Source: Defluviitalea saccharophila (lineage in GTDB: Bacteria; Bacillota; Clostridia; Lachnospirales; Defluviitaleaceae). Taken from it: a stretch of DNA of 64,000 nucleotides. The DNA lies in NCBI RefSeq assembly GCF_038396635.1, contig NZ_CP121687.1, positions 2,656,592-2,720,591 on the forward strand, written 5' to 3'. The notes beneath the pieces were generated by a model. That model searched no databases. It was not told the DNA's origin and saw nothing but the letters and a program-made list of their open reading frames with translations. Made by a program: the position numbers and the translations under genes. Below, in pieces: positions 53,334 through 62,961 of this stretch (the stretch's first letter is position 1; the number at the start of each line of letters is the position of its first letter).

Positions 53334-55451
53334 ATGAAAAATACTCGCAAAGAAGGTCTTGGGACATTTGAAGGCGTTTATACACCGACAGTTTTAACTA
53401 TTTTAGGTGTTGTTATGTATTTACGTATGGGGTGGATAGTTGGAAACTCTGGTATAATAGGAACTTTGACGATTATTATTTTGGCTCATATTATTACCAT
53501 TGCCACTACCTTATCCATGTCATCTATGTTAACCAATATAGATATCGGCGCAGGAGGAGCTTATGCCATTGTATCCAGGTCTCTTGGGCTAGAAATCGGG
53601 GGAGCTATAGGCATTCCTTTATATTTTTCACAGACTCTGTCGGTTGCATTCTACATTACAGGATTTACAGAGGTATGGACTTCTTTCTTTGATCATCCCA
53701 GCTGGCTGGTAGGACTAGTTGTATGGGGGATATTAACAGTTTTATCTGTAGTCAGTGCCAGACTAGCTTTTAGAATACAATATTTTATCTTAGGAGCTAT
53801 GATTTTTTCCGTAGGTTCCTTTATCATGGGACCTTCTCTAAATTCAGGGAATCCTGTATTAATAGGAGATTTTGAGCAAAGCGGATATTGGAATACTTTT
53901 GCGATATTCTTCCCGGCAGTGACTGGTATCTTGGCAGGTGCATCCATGTCAGGAGAGCTTAAAAATCCAAGACAAAGCATTATTAAAGGAACCTTGGCTG
54001 CTGTTATGACCGGCTTATCCATTTATGTTTTATTTGCTTTGTTATTTGCTCTTAGAGTTCCTGAAGACATCTTGCTTTCAGACACTTCGATTATTCTTCA
54101 GTTGGGTAAATATAGAATTCTTATTGTTGCAGGAATCATGGGAGCTGTTCTGTCATCGGCATTATCCTCATTGGTAAGTGCTCCGCGTACACTGGCTGCT
54201 TTAGCGGAGAATAGGTCTATTCCTCTTGCGAAAATTTTTGCAAAGAAAACGGCAAATAACGAGCCGAGAAATGCTGTAATCGTTTCATCCCTTATTTCCC
54301 TTGCTGTATTGCTGGTGAGTAATTTAGACAGTTTGGCTGCAATGTTAACACTTTTCTTCTTAACAACTTATTGTATGATTAATTTAGTTGTTTTGGTTGA
54401 ACAAGCTATTGGCGTGATTAGTTTCAGACCTAGATTTCGAATATCTATCCTAATTCCTATAACTGGATTAGTTGGGTGTGTCTTTTCTATGTTTTTAATC
54501 AATAAATGGTTTACATGGATTACTTTTATTGTAGTGCTGGGCATTTATTATATGTTGAGAAGAAGAAATTTAGTTTCTCCATGGGGAGATGTTAGAGGAG
54601 GCGTATTCATAGCTTTAACAGAGTGGGGAGCGCAAAAGTCCATGAGCATGCCGTACCACCCCAGACTATGGAAGCCATCTATATTGATTCCTGTTGAAAA
54701 TTCCGAAGACTTTAGGAGAATATCTCGATTCATTCGCAGCTTAATAAATCCTTCCGGCAGAGTGTATTGCTTAACCATGAATGATAATGGGGCTGACAGA
54801 CAAGAACTCGAAGAGAAGATTGATACGGTTTTGCAGCCTTTAAAAGAAGAAAACTTGTTTGCACAGAAGATTGTCATTAATAGCAGAGACTTTAATCAAG
54901 ACTTGAATATCGTTTTACAAAGTTTATTGAATGTATTTCTTCCTCCGAATACTATCTTTTTTACTCTTAGTGAAGAAGCGGAGAAGAGAAAGAAATTTTT
55001 AGAAATGCTGAAGAATCTGGAAGATGTGAGAAAAAGAATAGGTTTGTTATGTTTGCGCATCCATCCAAAATACGGATTTGGACAGGAAAAGGATATTCAT
55101 TTGTGGTTAAGAAGTAAAAGTAAAAATTATAATTTAGCGGTTTTAAGTGCGATTCAGATCATGAAAAATTGGAATGGAAATTTAACTTTATGCCGTGTAG
55201 CAGAGAATAGCTCGCAGGTACCAAAGATAGAAAAAGAGTTACTTAAGTTTGTAGAAGATGCGAGACTTCCGATCAGTACGAAAATTGATGTCAAAGTAGG
55301 AAATTTCTATGATTTAATCAGAGAACAATCTACGGATTTGAATATCCTTGGAATGGCTAATTCACTTGGACAGATAGAAAATATTATTGACCAAGTACCT
55401 GCAAGTATTTTATTTGTGGGGGATTCTGAGTTAGAAAATGTACTAGCGTAG
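53334..55451 (+). CDS. SLC12-type cation-chloride or amino acid transporter
   Basis: A 705-residue transporter with about 12 membrane helices in residues 15-410. The N-terminus, LGTFEGVYTPTVLTILGVVM then YLRMGWIVGNSG, is typical of Na-K-Cl cotransporter-like APC proteins. The roughly 290-residue cytoplasmic C-terminal part (starting near YHPRLWKPSILIPVEN) resembles two universal-stress-type folds, as in SLC12 members. It probably exchanges or cotransports ions or amino acids; the substrate is not certain. Confidence 0.92.
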   Translation: MKNTRKEGLGTFEGVYTPTVLTILGVVMYLRMGWIVGNSGIIGTLTIIILAHIITIATTLSMSSMLTNIDIGAGGAYAIVSRSLGLEIGGAIGIPLYFSQTLSVAFYITGFTEVWTSFFDHPSWLVGLVVWGILTVLSVVSARLAFRIQYFILGAMIFSVGSFIMGPSLNSGNPVLIGDFEQSGYWNTFAIFFPAVTGILAGASMSGELKNPRQSIIKGTLAAVMTGLSIYVLFALLFALRVPEDILLSDTSIILQLGKYRILIVAGIMGAVLSSALSSLVSAPRTLAALAENRSIPLAKIFAKKTANNEPRNAVIVSSLISLAVLLVSNLDSLAAMLTLFFLTTYCMINLVVLVEQAIGVISFRPRFRISILIPITGLVGCVFSMFLINKWFTWITFIVVLGIYYMLRRRNLVSPWGDVRGGVFIALTEWGAQKSMSMPYHPRLWKPSILIPVENSEDFRRISRFIRSLINPSGRVYCLTMNDNGADRQELEEKIDTVLQPLKEENLFAQKIVINSRDFNQDLNIVLQSLLNVFLPPNTIFFTLSEEAEKRKKFLEMLKNLEDVRKRIGLLCLRIHPKYGFGQEKDIHLWLRSKSKNYNLAVLSAIQIMKNWNGNLTLCRVAENSSQVPKIEKELLKFVEDARLPISTKIDVKVGNFYDLIREQSTDLNILGMANSLGQIENIIDQVPASILFVGDSELENVLA

Positions 55452-55452
55452 A

Positions 55453-55493
55453 AAAAACAGGGCTTTTGATATGCATCAAATGCCCTGTTTTTT
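55453..55493. terminator. Bidirectional terminator between convergent genes
   Basis: AAAAACAGGGC and GCCCTGTTTTTT pair, with A and T runs on both sides. It serves the transporter and the convergent oxidoreductase, whose last codons lie within it. Confidence 0.92.
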
Positions 55494-56726
55494 GTGTGCT
55501 TTTATGCAATAATCGTCGATGGCCTGTGCCACGATTTTTGCATGATTTACGGCTTCTACTACAGTTTTGGCACCGGTTACAACATCTCCGGCAGAAAAGA
55601 CCCCTTGTCTTGTGGTATGACCGGATTCATCAGCAATAAGCAGTCCACTTTTGCCAGTTTTAAGTCCTTTATTATTGGAAACGATAATATTTCGAGGGGC
55701 TTGGCTGACTGCGATGATAACGGAATCACAGGGATAAAAGCCCTCCGAGGTTTCTACGAAAACTGTTTCTGCCTTACCTTCATCATTGACTATCTTTTGG
55801 GTCTCAATATATTTTACGCCCTCGTCAGTAATTTCTGTAGGTGCTTTGAATAATTCGAAAATAATGCCGTCTTTTTTTGCATCTTCAATCTCAGCTTTTG
55901 TAGCTGTCATATCTTCAAAGCCTTTTCTATAAAGAATGGAAACCTGATCCACACCATTTCTTTTTGCCGTTCTCGCAGCATCCATTGCTACATTGCCGGC
56001 TCCTATTACACAGACACTTTTCCCTAATTCGTAGACTTGTGGGGACTTTAAATAATCAATAGCATAATGAACATGCCCAAGGGTTTCTCCTTTTATATTT
56101 AATGTCTTAGGATTCCATACACCGGTTCCTATAAAAATAGCTTTATAACCGTCCTCAAAAAGTTTATCTATAGTGATTACGGGACCAACCCGTGTATTTG
56201 GTCTTATTTTTACACCCATTTGGACAAGCTTATGTTGTATTTTGTCCAAGATATCCTTCGGAAGTCTAAAGTCGGGAATACCATATCGAAGTACTCCGCC
56301 GATTTTATCCTTGCTTTCAAAGATTGTAATTCTATATCCTTTTGAAGCAAGAATAAAAGCGATAGTAATTCCTGCCGGTCCTGCCCCTATAACAGCGATT
56401 CTGTCTTTATCCAATTTAACAGGGTTGGTTTCGTCAGAGTCCAGAAATTTTGTGGAGATATAGTTTTCAATATCATAGAATTCAATCGGTTCTTCTTTGA
56501 TTCCACGAATACAATTTCCTTTGCACTGATTTTCATGGGGACATACCAATGCACATACAACGGAAAGGGGATTGTTATTAAACAACAGTTCTCCTGCTTC
56601 CTGAATTTTATCTTCTTTGAAAAGTTGAATCACTTCCGGGATAGGGGTATTGATGGGGCATTTTGACTTGCAGCGGGGATTTTTGCACAAAAGACATCTA
56701 TTGGCTTCTTCTTTTAACCTAATCAT
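55476..56726 (-). CDS. GltD-like FAD/NAD(P) oxidoreductase
   Basis: A 416-residue protein of the glutamate synthase small-subunit type. The N-terminal cysteine cluster (CLLCKNPRCKSKCP and CALVCPHENQCKGNC) holds [4Fe-4S] centres. Next come the FAD loop AVIGAGPAGITIAFILASKG, the NAD(P) loop VCVIGAGNVAMDAARTAKRN and the C-terminal FAD contact VFSAGDVVTGAKTVVEAV. It moves electrons from NAD(P)H to a partner subunit or ferredoxin. No glutamate synthase large subunit is near, so the partner is unknown. AGGGAGGTG precedes the start. Confidence 0.93.
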   Translation of the reverse strand: MIRLKEEANRCLLCKNPRCKSKCPINTPIPEVIQLFKEDKIQEAGELLFNNNPLSVVCALVCPHENQCKGNCIRGIKEEPIEFYDIENYISTKFLDSDETNPVKLDKDRIAVIGAGPAGITIAFILASKGYRITIFESKDKIGGVLRYGIPDFRLPKDILDKIQHKLVQMGVKIRPNTRVGPVITIDKLFEDGYKAIFIGTGVWNPKTLNIKGETLGHVHYAIDYLKSPQVYELGKSVCVIGAGNVAMDAARTAKRNGVDQVSILYRKGFEDMTATKAEIEDAKKDGIIFELFKAPTEITDEGVKYIETQKIVNDEGKAETVFVETSEGFYPCDSVIIAVSQAPRNIIVSNNKGLKTGKSGLLIADESGHTTRQGVFSAGDVVTGAKTVVEAVNHAKIVAQAIDDYCIKAHKKQGI

Positions 56727-56849
56727 AATACACCTCCCAAACTTTTATATTACAATAAAAAATATTAATCCGATAAAAATAATAGGAATTAGCTTTAAAC
56801 ATTATATCAAAAATCCCATGCTCTGTCTATGATAAGTCATATTATCTAT

Positions 56850-56883
56850 ATTGTTAACCTTATTTTTAAAATATGTTGACAAT
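56850..56883 (+). promoter_or_regulatory. BirA operator of bioY
   Basis: ATTGTTAAC, 16 nt, GTTGACAAT. Arms and spacing are identical to the bioB operator read on its own strand. Confidence 0.9.
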
Positions 56884-56904
56884 AAATTTTTTTTCATATA
56901 TACT
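56876..56904 (+). promoter_or_regulatory. bioY promoter
   Basis: TTGACA (56876-56881) and TATACT (56899-56904) with 17 nt between. The -35 box is inside the right arm of the BirA operator. Confidence 0.85.
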
Positions 56905-56941
56905 TCAATAGACACCAATTCTATGGAAGGAGTGAAAAGGA

Positions 56942-57496
56942 ATGGAGAGAGTTATCGAAAAGAAATCCAACGTTTACAAGATGGCAATTATCGGAGTGAT
57001 GGCTGCAATCACTTGTATACTCGGACCTTTATCCATACCTATTGGCTTAGTGCCTATTTCTTTTACAAATTTAGTAATCTACATAGCCCTTTATACCCTC
57101 GGTATGAAAAAGGGGACAATCAGTTACATAATTTATATGTTAATAGGATTTATTGGTCTTCCTGTGTTTTCAAATTTTAGCGGAGGTCCATCTAAGTTAC
57201 TCGGACCAACCGGAGGCTATATTATCGGATTTATATTTATGGCACTTATTGCAGGTTTTTTCATCGATTACTTTTTTGAAAAATGGTATTTATGTTTTAT
57301 AGGAATGGTTCTGGGTACGGTGGTGTGCTACGGAATCGGTACTGCCTGGCTGGCATATCAAACCAATATGCAGTTTCAAGCGGCTCTTGGAGTTGGAGTT
57401 ATACCATTTATCCCCGGAGATTTAGCTAAAATTGTGATTTCTACAGTTATAGGTCCTCAAATCCGCAAGAGGCTTATCAAAGCTAATTTATTTTAA
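56942..57496 (+). CDS. bioY: Biotin transporter, S component
   Basis: A 184-residue membrane protein with about six helices and the BioY signatures GVMAAITCILGPLSIPIGL, PVFSNFSGGPSKLLGPTGGY and FIPGDLAKIV. It takes up biotin either alone or with an energy-coupling factor module; none is encoded nearby, so a shared ECF is presumed elsewhere. AAGGAG precedes the start. A BirA operator over the promoter means uptake is shut off when biotin is plentiful. Confidence 0.96.
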   Translation: MERVIEKKSNVYKMAIIGVMAAITCILGPLSIPIGLVPISFTNLVIYIALYTLGMKKGTISYIIYMLIGFIGLPVFSNFSGGPSKLLGPTGGYIIGFIFMALIAGFFIDYFFEKWYLCFIGMVLGTVVCYGIGTAWLAYQTNMQFQAALGVGVIPFIPGDLAKIVISTVIGPQIRKRLIKANLF

Positions 57497-57533
57497 TGTA
57501 GATCTAGCTACTTGAAATTTAACTATTTTATTT

Positions 57534-57585
57534 AAAAAAACACTTTCAGTGATCATATTTTGATGGTTATTGGAGGTGTTTTTTA
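57534..57585 (+). terminator. Terminator after bioY
   Basis: AAAAAACACTT pairs with AGGTGTTTTTT, with an inner ATCA/TGAT pair; T-rich run follows. Confidence 0.8.
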
Positions 57586-57807
57586 TTTTAAATACTCTAA
57601 GAGGTATATGGAAATATGATAAATTATGTGTTGATTTTTTTATTGTAGGCAGTAATTGTATAAAATATTCGATTTATGTTGAAGATTCCTATTAATTATT
57701 ATAAGATTATTAAAAATACATTTGTAGGGGGCAAAGGTATTCACACGTGAGTGTACAACAGACCAATAGGATACTTAAAGGTTTATTGATAAAAGGAGGT
57801 CATACTT
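57586..57807. other. Leader of the secreted repeat protein
   Basis: No gene seen. It is AT-rich and ends in AAAAGGAGGTCATACTT before the GTG start. Confidence 0.4.
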
Positions 57808-59793
57808 GTGAAACGGAATATACATTTTATATCAGCAATTATGTTGATACTCTCGATTTTTTTTAGTAGTTCTGAAATTAATTTATATGCTGCGGAGACT
57901 AATTCGGACACAAATCATAATCTGACATTTAGGAGAGAGCGATCCAATATTGAACATTGTAGCTTAAATGCGATTACGTATAATAAAGGATTATTTGTTG
58001 CAGTTGGGGATGACGGACGAATAAGTACATCATCCGATGGTGAAACTTGGCGAGATCAATATACTGAATATGCTTTTGATTTGAAGGATGTTGTTAGTAA
58101 TGGAAATAATTTTATTACAATTGGCTATAGGGGAGCATATTCTTATTGGTATGGAAGAGAATATCTGATAAAGGGAGGAATTTTGATATCTTCTGACGGA
58201 AATACTTGGATTAATGTAGGTCCCAATAATTTTGTGCCTCAAGCAATTGTATGGGATGGAAATAGATATTTGACTGCAGGGATTCAAATAAAAGGGGATT
58301 CTTCATCTGTTGTAATTTATGAATCAAAAAACGGAAAAGAATGGAAGCAGATCGTTGGCGATTTATCCTTTAGAGAGATCACTGGCTTAATCTATGCGAA
58401 AAATCAGTATGTTATGATTAGCGGTTGGGAAAGACGAGTGGTATCCACATCTAAAGATGCCGTTACTTGGGAAGATAAATATAATGAACGATATATAAGA
58501 CCATTTAGTTCTATCTTATGGGATGGGACGCAGTATGTGTTCGGGGCGTTTAGTGCAGTGGTAAAATCTAAAGATTTCATTCAATGGGATAAGGTTCCTT
58601 TAGAGACTTATCATCAGCGTATTTCAAATATTTCATTTAATGGAAAACAATACATAGGAATAGGATTAAATTCAAAGATTAGTGTTTCAGAAGATACAAT
58701 AAAATGGACACAAATCAGTGTGAGTCAAGAGAGCTATAATACAATTTATGATGCAGCATGGGGCAATGGACAATGGATAGTAGTAGGCGAACATGGTATT
58801 ATAGCAAATTCTACAGATGGAATCCAATGGAATGTCATTAGGGATCCGGATCAAACAAATTTAGGCCATTATAACGGTTCTCTAGAAACCAAGAATCATG
58901 TACACAGTTTGGTAGACAATTCGAATTTTTATATTGCTACAGGGATCAGCAATAGATCTATAGGTCTTACTAGTGATCATTATGAGCATACTGATCTAGA
59001 TGGTATCATTGCCTTATCAGATGATGGAATTAACTGGGACGTGAAATTCTTTGATGGTGAAACCCCTTATAACTTATTGATATTTAAGGCAGATTCTTAT
59101 TATATTGCGGTTAACCAAAAAACGGGAGCTTTGGTAAAGTCAAAGGATGGAATTTCATGGGAAGAGCACGATCGTAAACTCGATGAAGGTGGACTCAATG
59201 ATTTTGTATGGACTCAAAATGATTTATTGATAAATTTAGGTCATCGATTTTACCATCTGAAAGAAAATAAATGGATTGAATATGACCTTTTAAAATCATC
59301 TTTGAAAGAAGCATTAGGAGATTCAACAAGGTTAGAAAAAGTAGTATGGAATGGTGAAATATATCTTGGGGTACTTAGTGGTGCAGAGAACAGGATTATA
59401 TCGTCAAGAGACGGGATTCAATGGTATACACTCTCTGGGGTATCATTTGATGGAAACAAAACTGGGTCAATACCCATTCATGCAGAAGATTTACTATATG
59501 CAAAAGGTCGATTCATTCTTATTGGAAGTGGTATATCTGTAGTGTATTCAAGTAAAGACGGATTGACTTGGGAAAAAGTATTAGAGGATAAAACTACACG
59601 ATTACAAAATGCATATTATATTAATAATTTGTTTTGGGTAACAGATGAACATGGAACGATTTTTACCTCAGTGGACGGAAGGAATTGGATTAAACATAAG
59701 CCTGTTACAAATAACGGAGTAAATAGTATTTTATGGGATGGAGATAAATATTTGCTGTTTTGCGAAGACGGCGTAATTATTTCGGCTAAATAA
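57808..59793 (+). CDS. Secreted Asp-box beta-propeller-like protein
   Basis: A 661-residue exported protein. A signal peptide (basic start, hydrophobic to about residue 28, AxA-like YAAET end) is followed by some ten repeats of the type FVAVGDDGRISTSSDGETW, each ending in an Asp-box-like S.DG..W (LISSDGNTW, VSTSKDAVTW, ANSTDGIQW, VKSKDGISW, YSSKDGLTW). These form blades of a beta-propeller, as in sialidase or YCF48-type folds, but catalytic arginines were not found. It starts at GTG with AGGAGG upstream. It probably binds a carbohydrate or protein outside the cell. Confidence 0.85.
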   Translation: MKRNIHFISAIMLILSIFFSSSEINLYAAETNSDTNHNLTFRRERSNIEHCSLNAITYNKGLFVAVGDDGRISTSSDGETWRDQYTEYAFDLKDVVSNGNNFITIGYRGAYSYWYGREYLIKGGILISSDGNTWINVGPNNFVPQAIVWDGNRYLTAGIQIKGDSSSVVIYESKNGKEWKQIVGDLSFREITGLIYAKNQYVMISGWERRVVSTSKDAVTWEDKYNERYIRPFSSILWDGTQYVFGAFSAVVKSKDFIQWDKVPLETYHQRISNISFNGKQYIGIGLNSKISVSEDTIKWTQISVSQESYNTIYDAAWGNGQWIVVGEHGIIANSTDGIQWNVIRDPDQTNLGHYNGSLETKNHVHSLVDNSNFYIATGISNRSIGLTSDHYEHTDLDGIIALSDDGINWDVKFFDGETPYNLLIFKADSYYIAVNQKTGALVKSKDGISWEEHDRKLDEGGLNDFVWTQNDLLINLGHRFYHLKENKWIEYDLLKSSLKEALGDSTRLEKVVWNGEIYLGVLSGAENRIISSRDGIQWYTLSGVSFDGNKTGSIPIHAEDLLYAKGRFILIGSGISVVYSSKDGLTWEKVLEDKTTRLQNAYYINNLFWVTDEHGTIFTSVDGRNWIKHKPVTNNGVNSILWDGDKYLLFCEDGVIISAK

Positions 59794-59803
59794 AAACAAA
59801 TAT

Positions 59804-59858
59804 AAACTACTTATTTTGATCTTTCTTTGTCTGATCAAATGAGTAGTTTATTTTTTTA
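59804..59858 (+). terminator. Terminator after the secreted repeat protein
   Basis: AAACTACTTATTTTGATC pairs with GATCAAATGAGTAGTTT around an 11-nt loop, then a run of T. Confidence 0.92.
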
Positions 59859-59930
59859 TACAACTTTCCATCTGAATTTTAAAAGAATAATCTACTATTG
59901 ATTAAGTCATTTTTATGATGGAGGTTTGCT

Positions 59931-60746
59931 ATGGGATACTATATCAATGTAGAACCGAATGTTAAAATTTATGTGGAGGATTTGAATCCTACTGGCAAAA
60001 AGACTATTCTTTTTCTTCATGGTTGGCCAGGAAGTCATAAGCTTTTTGAGTATCAGTTTAATCAACTGCCGATGATGGGATACAGGTGTATAGGGATTGA
60101 TACCAGAGGATTTGGAGATTCAGATAAACCCTGGAGAGGATACGATTACGACAGATTGGCAGATGATGTTCGATGTGTGATTGATACGCTGAAACTCCAT
60201 GATATTATTCTGGGAGGACACTCTACCGGCGGGGCCATTGCTATTCGATATATGGCAAGGCATAAGGGACATGGAGTTGCAAAGCTTGCTCTTTTTGCAG
60301 CGGCTGCCCCAAGCTTGATTCAGCGTCCCTATTTCCCCTATGGCTTACCAAAAGAGGCTGTTGAAGAAATGATACAGGAGACCTATCGCGATCGGCCGGA
60401 GATGCTAAGAAGATTTGGCCAAAGCTTTTTCCACAAATACATTACCGAAGCCTTTGCAGACTGGTTCTTCCAACTTGGACTTCAGGCAGCGAGCTGGGCT
60501 ACTGCTGCCGTTGAGCGAACGTGGCTGGGAGAAGAAAAATTATTTTCTGACCTTGGAAAGATATTTGTTCCGACATTGATTCTTCATGGTATCCATGATA
60601 AAATCTGTCTCTTCCCTTTGGCGGAAGCGCAGCATAGAGGGATTAAGCATTCTAAGCTTGTGCCTTTCAGAGACAGCGGACATGGGTTATTCTATGATGA
60701 AAAAGATAGATTCAATCAGGAATTGATTAAATTTATTGAAGAATAA
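59931..60746 (+). CDS. Alpha/beta hydrolase, haloperoxidase/epoxide-hydrolase-like
   Basis: A 271-residue cytoplasmic hydrolase. The oxyanion loop is LFLHGWPGSH, the nucleophile Ser lies in ILGGHSTGGAIAIRYMA, the acid in LHGIHDKICLF and the His in DSGHGLFYDE. The cap is small. Possible substrates are esters or lactones; a non-haem haloperoxidase-like name would be usual. ATGGAGG precedes the start. It converges on the MutS-like gene. Confidence 0.92.
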   Translation: MGYYINVEPNVKIYVEDLNPTGKKTILFLHGWPGSHKLFEYQFNQLPMMGYRCIGIDTRGFGDSDKPWRGYDYDRLADDVRCVIDTLKLHDIILGGHSTGGAIAIRYMARHKGHGVAKLALFAAAAPSLIQRPYFPYGLPKEAVEEMIQETYRDRPEMLRRFGQSFFHKYITEAFADWFFQLGLQAASWATAAVERTWLGEEKLFSDLGKIFVPTLILHGIHDKICLFPLAEAQHRGIKHSKLVPFRDSGHGLFYDEKDRFNQELIKFIEE

Positions 60747-60768
60747 AAAACGCCCTTAAGGGCAGGGC
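60745..60768 (-). terminator. Terminator of the MutS-like gene
   Basis: On the minus strand, GCCCTTAAGGGC is followed by GTTTTTT, just beyond the stop codon. Confidence 0.75.
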
Positions 60769-62556
60769 TTATATAATACCTATCATTTTCATTAAATACT
60801 TGGCATTGGTCGTATTGGATTTTCCGGGCTTTATTTTGTAATCGAAGTAAATGGTATTGTCCCTATAATATTCCGAGAAGTTATAGTTATCGATTCGGGG
60901 GTATATATTTGCCAAATTGCAAAGCTCCAAGTCATGGGTGGTGATGAGTCCGGCGACGTTTAGTTCATTGAGCTTTGAAACCACCGTTTTAGCTCCGATC
61001 AGCCGATCGACTGAATTAGTCCCTCTAAATATTTCATCTATAAGAAAAATCATATTTGAATTGTTTTTTGCGGTTTCTATAATGGTTTTTATGCGTTTGA
61101 GTTCGGCATAGAAGGTAGAAATGCCTTCGTTTAAGTCATCGACAATCCTCATCGAAGTCATAATTGTCAAAGGAGAAAAAGTCATCTCCTTTGCGCAGAC
61201 AAAACTTCCTGCTTGGGCTAGTACCAAATTAATGCCGACAGTTCTTAAAAAAGTAGTTTTGCCAGACATATTTGAGCCTGAAATGATAAAGATATTGTTG
61301 TGAAGTGAAAAATCATTGTTGACTCTGGTTTCGTTAGGAAGCAGGGGATGTCCTAAATCCCTTGCTTCTATTGTTTTATTTTTATCGGTAATTGCAGGCA
61401 TACAAAAATTATTGCAGACACTTTCAAGAGTAGAAAAACTCATTAAGCTTTCAAATTCTCCTAAAGCAAGAAACCACTTCTCGGATAAATGGGCATATTT
61501 AGCTTTCCATGCTTCCAACATAAAGGCACATTGGTAATCCCACAATAAAAATACATTTAAAATAAAGTATATGATGAGGTTATTTCTAACACTTAATTTT
61601 GAAAGGATTCTATCCAAATCTTTAATTGCCTGGGCAGCAGAGTACTCTGAGGTGCTAAGCTGTGTTTGAATTTCTATGAGCTTTTCAGAATGAAACTTTT
61701 TATCTTTAAGCGTTTCAATAACGGTACCATAAGGAGCTAATTTATAGGAGGTATTTGAAATCGTACCTAAATACATTTGAGTTTTCGGAAACCCTAAAGC
61801 CCAAAGAAGAGCTTGTAAGAAAGCCAAAGTGGCACCGGTTAAATATAGATTTTTTGCCTTAAATATCAGCATAAAAGCAATCAGTAAAACCGTCATGACG
61901 GGGGCATATATTAAAGCAAATTTCAATAAGTTATTGGGGATAAAAGGCTTTGAATCCTTTAAGTTATTGACAAGATCCGGAGTAGAGGTATTATCCAAAC
62001 CGATTTTTGAAAAATAATATTCCATCTGATTTGTAAATTCTATATCCTTACTGAGTTCTAAAATAGTTTCTTGTCTTTTTTGTATTTCTTCCTTCGTATT
62101 AGAAGGATGCAATAAGTCCTTGGCAAAGGCATGACGTCCGTACCAGGTATGGGTTCGATTGAGAAACTGAAATAAAGATTTTTTACCCACAATATCCAGA
62201 TCACAGCCATAAGGATGCTCCGGATCAATAAATTCCTCACCAATATCCGAAAAGCCATCCCATTTACCAGATATCCTGTCTAAATGTCGATTATTTATAG
62301 CGATAACTCCGCTTAAATAATCGATTTTTTCATGGAGTCTATCCTGATACATCCAAAAACCAAGAAAAACAATGAAAATCCCCAAACTTGTCCCAATAAG
62401 AACTGGAGGAAATCCCTTAGTCAAAGTAGAGTACCCAGATACAATTAATATAAGAAAAAGAACCAACTTCACATAACCTACAAAATTAAATACGGCAGTC
62501 TGCTTTTTCAAAGAAGCTTCATGCTCCTTAATGAATTGAATAAACCTACTATCCAT
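60769..62556 (-). CDS. Membrane-anchored MutS-family ATPase
   Basis: A 595-residue MutS-like protein. Two membrane helices near the N-terminus (about residues 29-46 and 52-69) and two or three more around 210-250 and 325-345 interrupt the core-lever region. The C-terminal MutS ATPase is complete: Walker A ISGSNMSGKTTFLRTVGI, Walker B FLIDEIFRGTNSVDRLIGA, and LITTHDLELC. No mismatch-binding N-terminal domain is present, so it is not the repair MutS. Homologues of unknown role occur widely in Firmicutes. AGAGGTG precedes the start. Confidence 0.9.
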   Translation of the reverse strand: MDSRFIQFIKEHEASLKKQTAVFNFVGYVKLVLFLILIVSGYSTLTKGFPPVLIGTSLGIFIVFLGFWMYQDRLHEKIDYLSGVIAINNRHLDRISGKWDGFSDIGEEFIDPEHPYGCDLDIVGKKSLFQFLNRTHTWYGRHAFAKDLLHPSNTKEEIQKRQETILELSKDIEFTNQMEYYFSKIGLDNTSTPDLVNNLKDSKPFIPNNLLKFALIYAPVMTVLLIAFMLIFKAKNLYLTGATLAFLQALLWALGFPKTQMYLGTISNTSYKLAPYGTVIETLKDKKFHSEKLIEIQTQLSTSEYSAAQAIKDLDRILSKLSVRNNLIIYFILNVFLLWDYQCAFMLEAWKAKYAHLSEKWFLALGEFESLMSFSTLESVCNNFCMPAITDKNKTIEARDLGHPLLPNETRVNNDFSLHNNIFIISGSNMSGKTTFLRTVGINLVLAQAGSFVCAKEMTFSPLTIMTSMRIVDDLNEGISTFYAELKRIKTIIETAKNNSNMIFLIDEIFRGTNSVDRLIGAKTVVSKLNELNVAGLITTHDLELCNLANIYPRIDNYNFSEYYRDNTIYFDYKIKPGKSNTTNAKYLMKMIGII

Positions 62557-62961
62557 AAAAACACCTCTATAATTGTAAAATGATTACAAATTTGCTTAAG
62601 ACCTTTACAGTGTACACAAGGTTTTATAGGAGTACAAGGGGTAAAAATAGACAGAAGAAATGCAATGATTTCTCCGTTTTATATATTGGATTAAAAGTTT
62701 GATAAAATGACATTAAATGAAAAAATATTATAAAAAATTACAATAATTTGTGTATATTTGAGAATAGTATGATAAAATAGAAAATGGGAAAAGCACTCTA
62801 TTATATACAAAAGATAGGAGTGGAATATTCCTGCTAAAGATGATATTTACGATATCTGTGTCGAGAATAACATTAAATAGGTAGAGTATGCGACATTATT
62901 GTCGAGAATGTATTAATTATTTGAAATTTATTATATATAATACAAAAGGAGAGGATAAAAG
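62557..62961. other. 405-bp AT-rich region before the caspase gene
   Basis: It holds a 10-bp direct repeat (TGTCGAGAAT at 62859 and 62900, 41 bp apart), a 10-bp palindrome GGAATATTCC at 62822, and a short coding-like tract ending at a TAG at about 62878. No intact gene. Confidence 0.5.
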
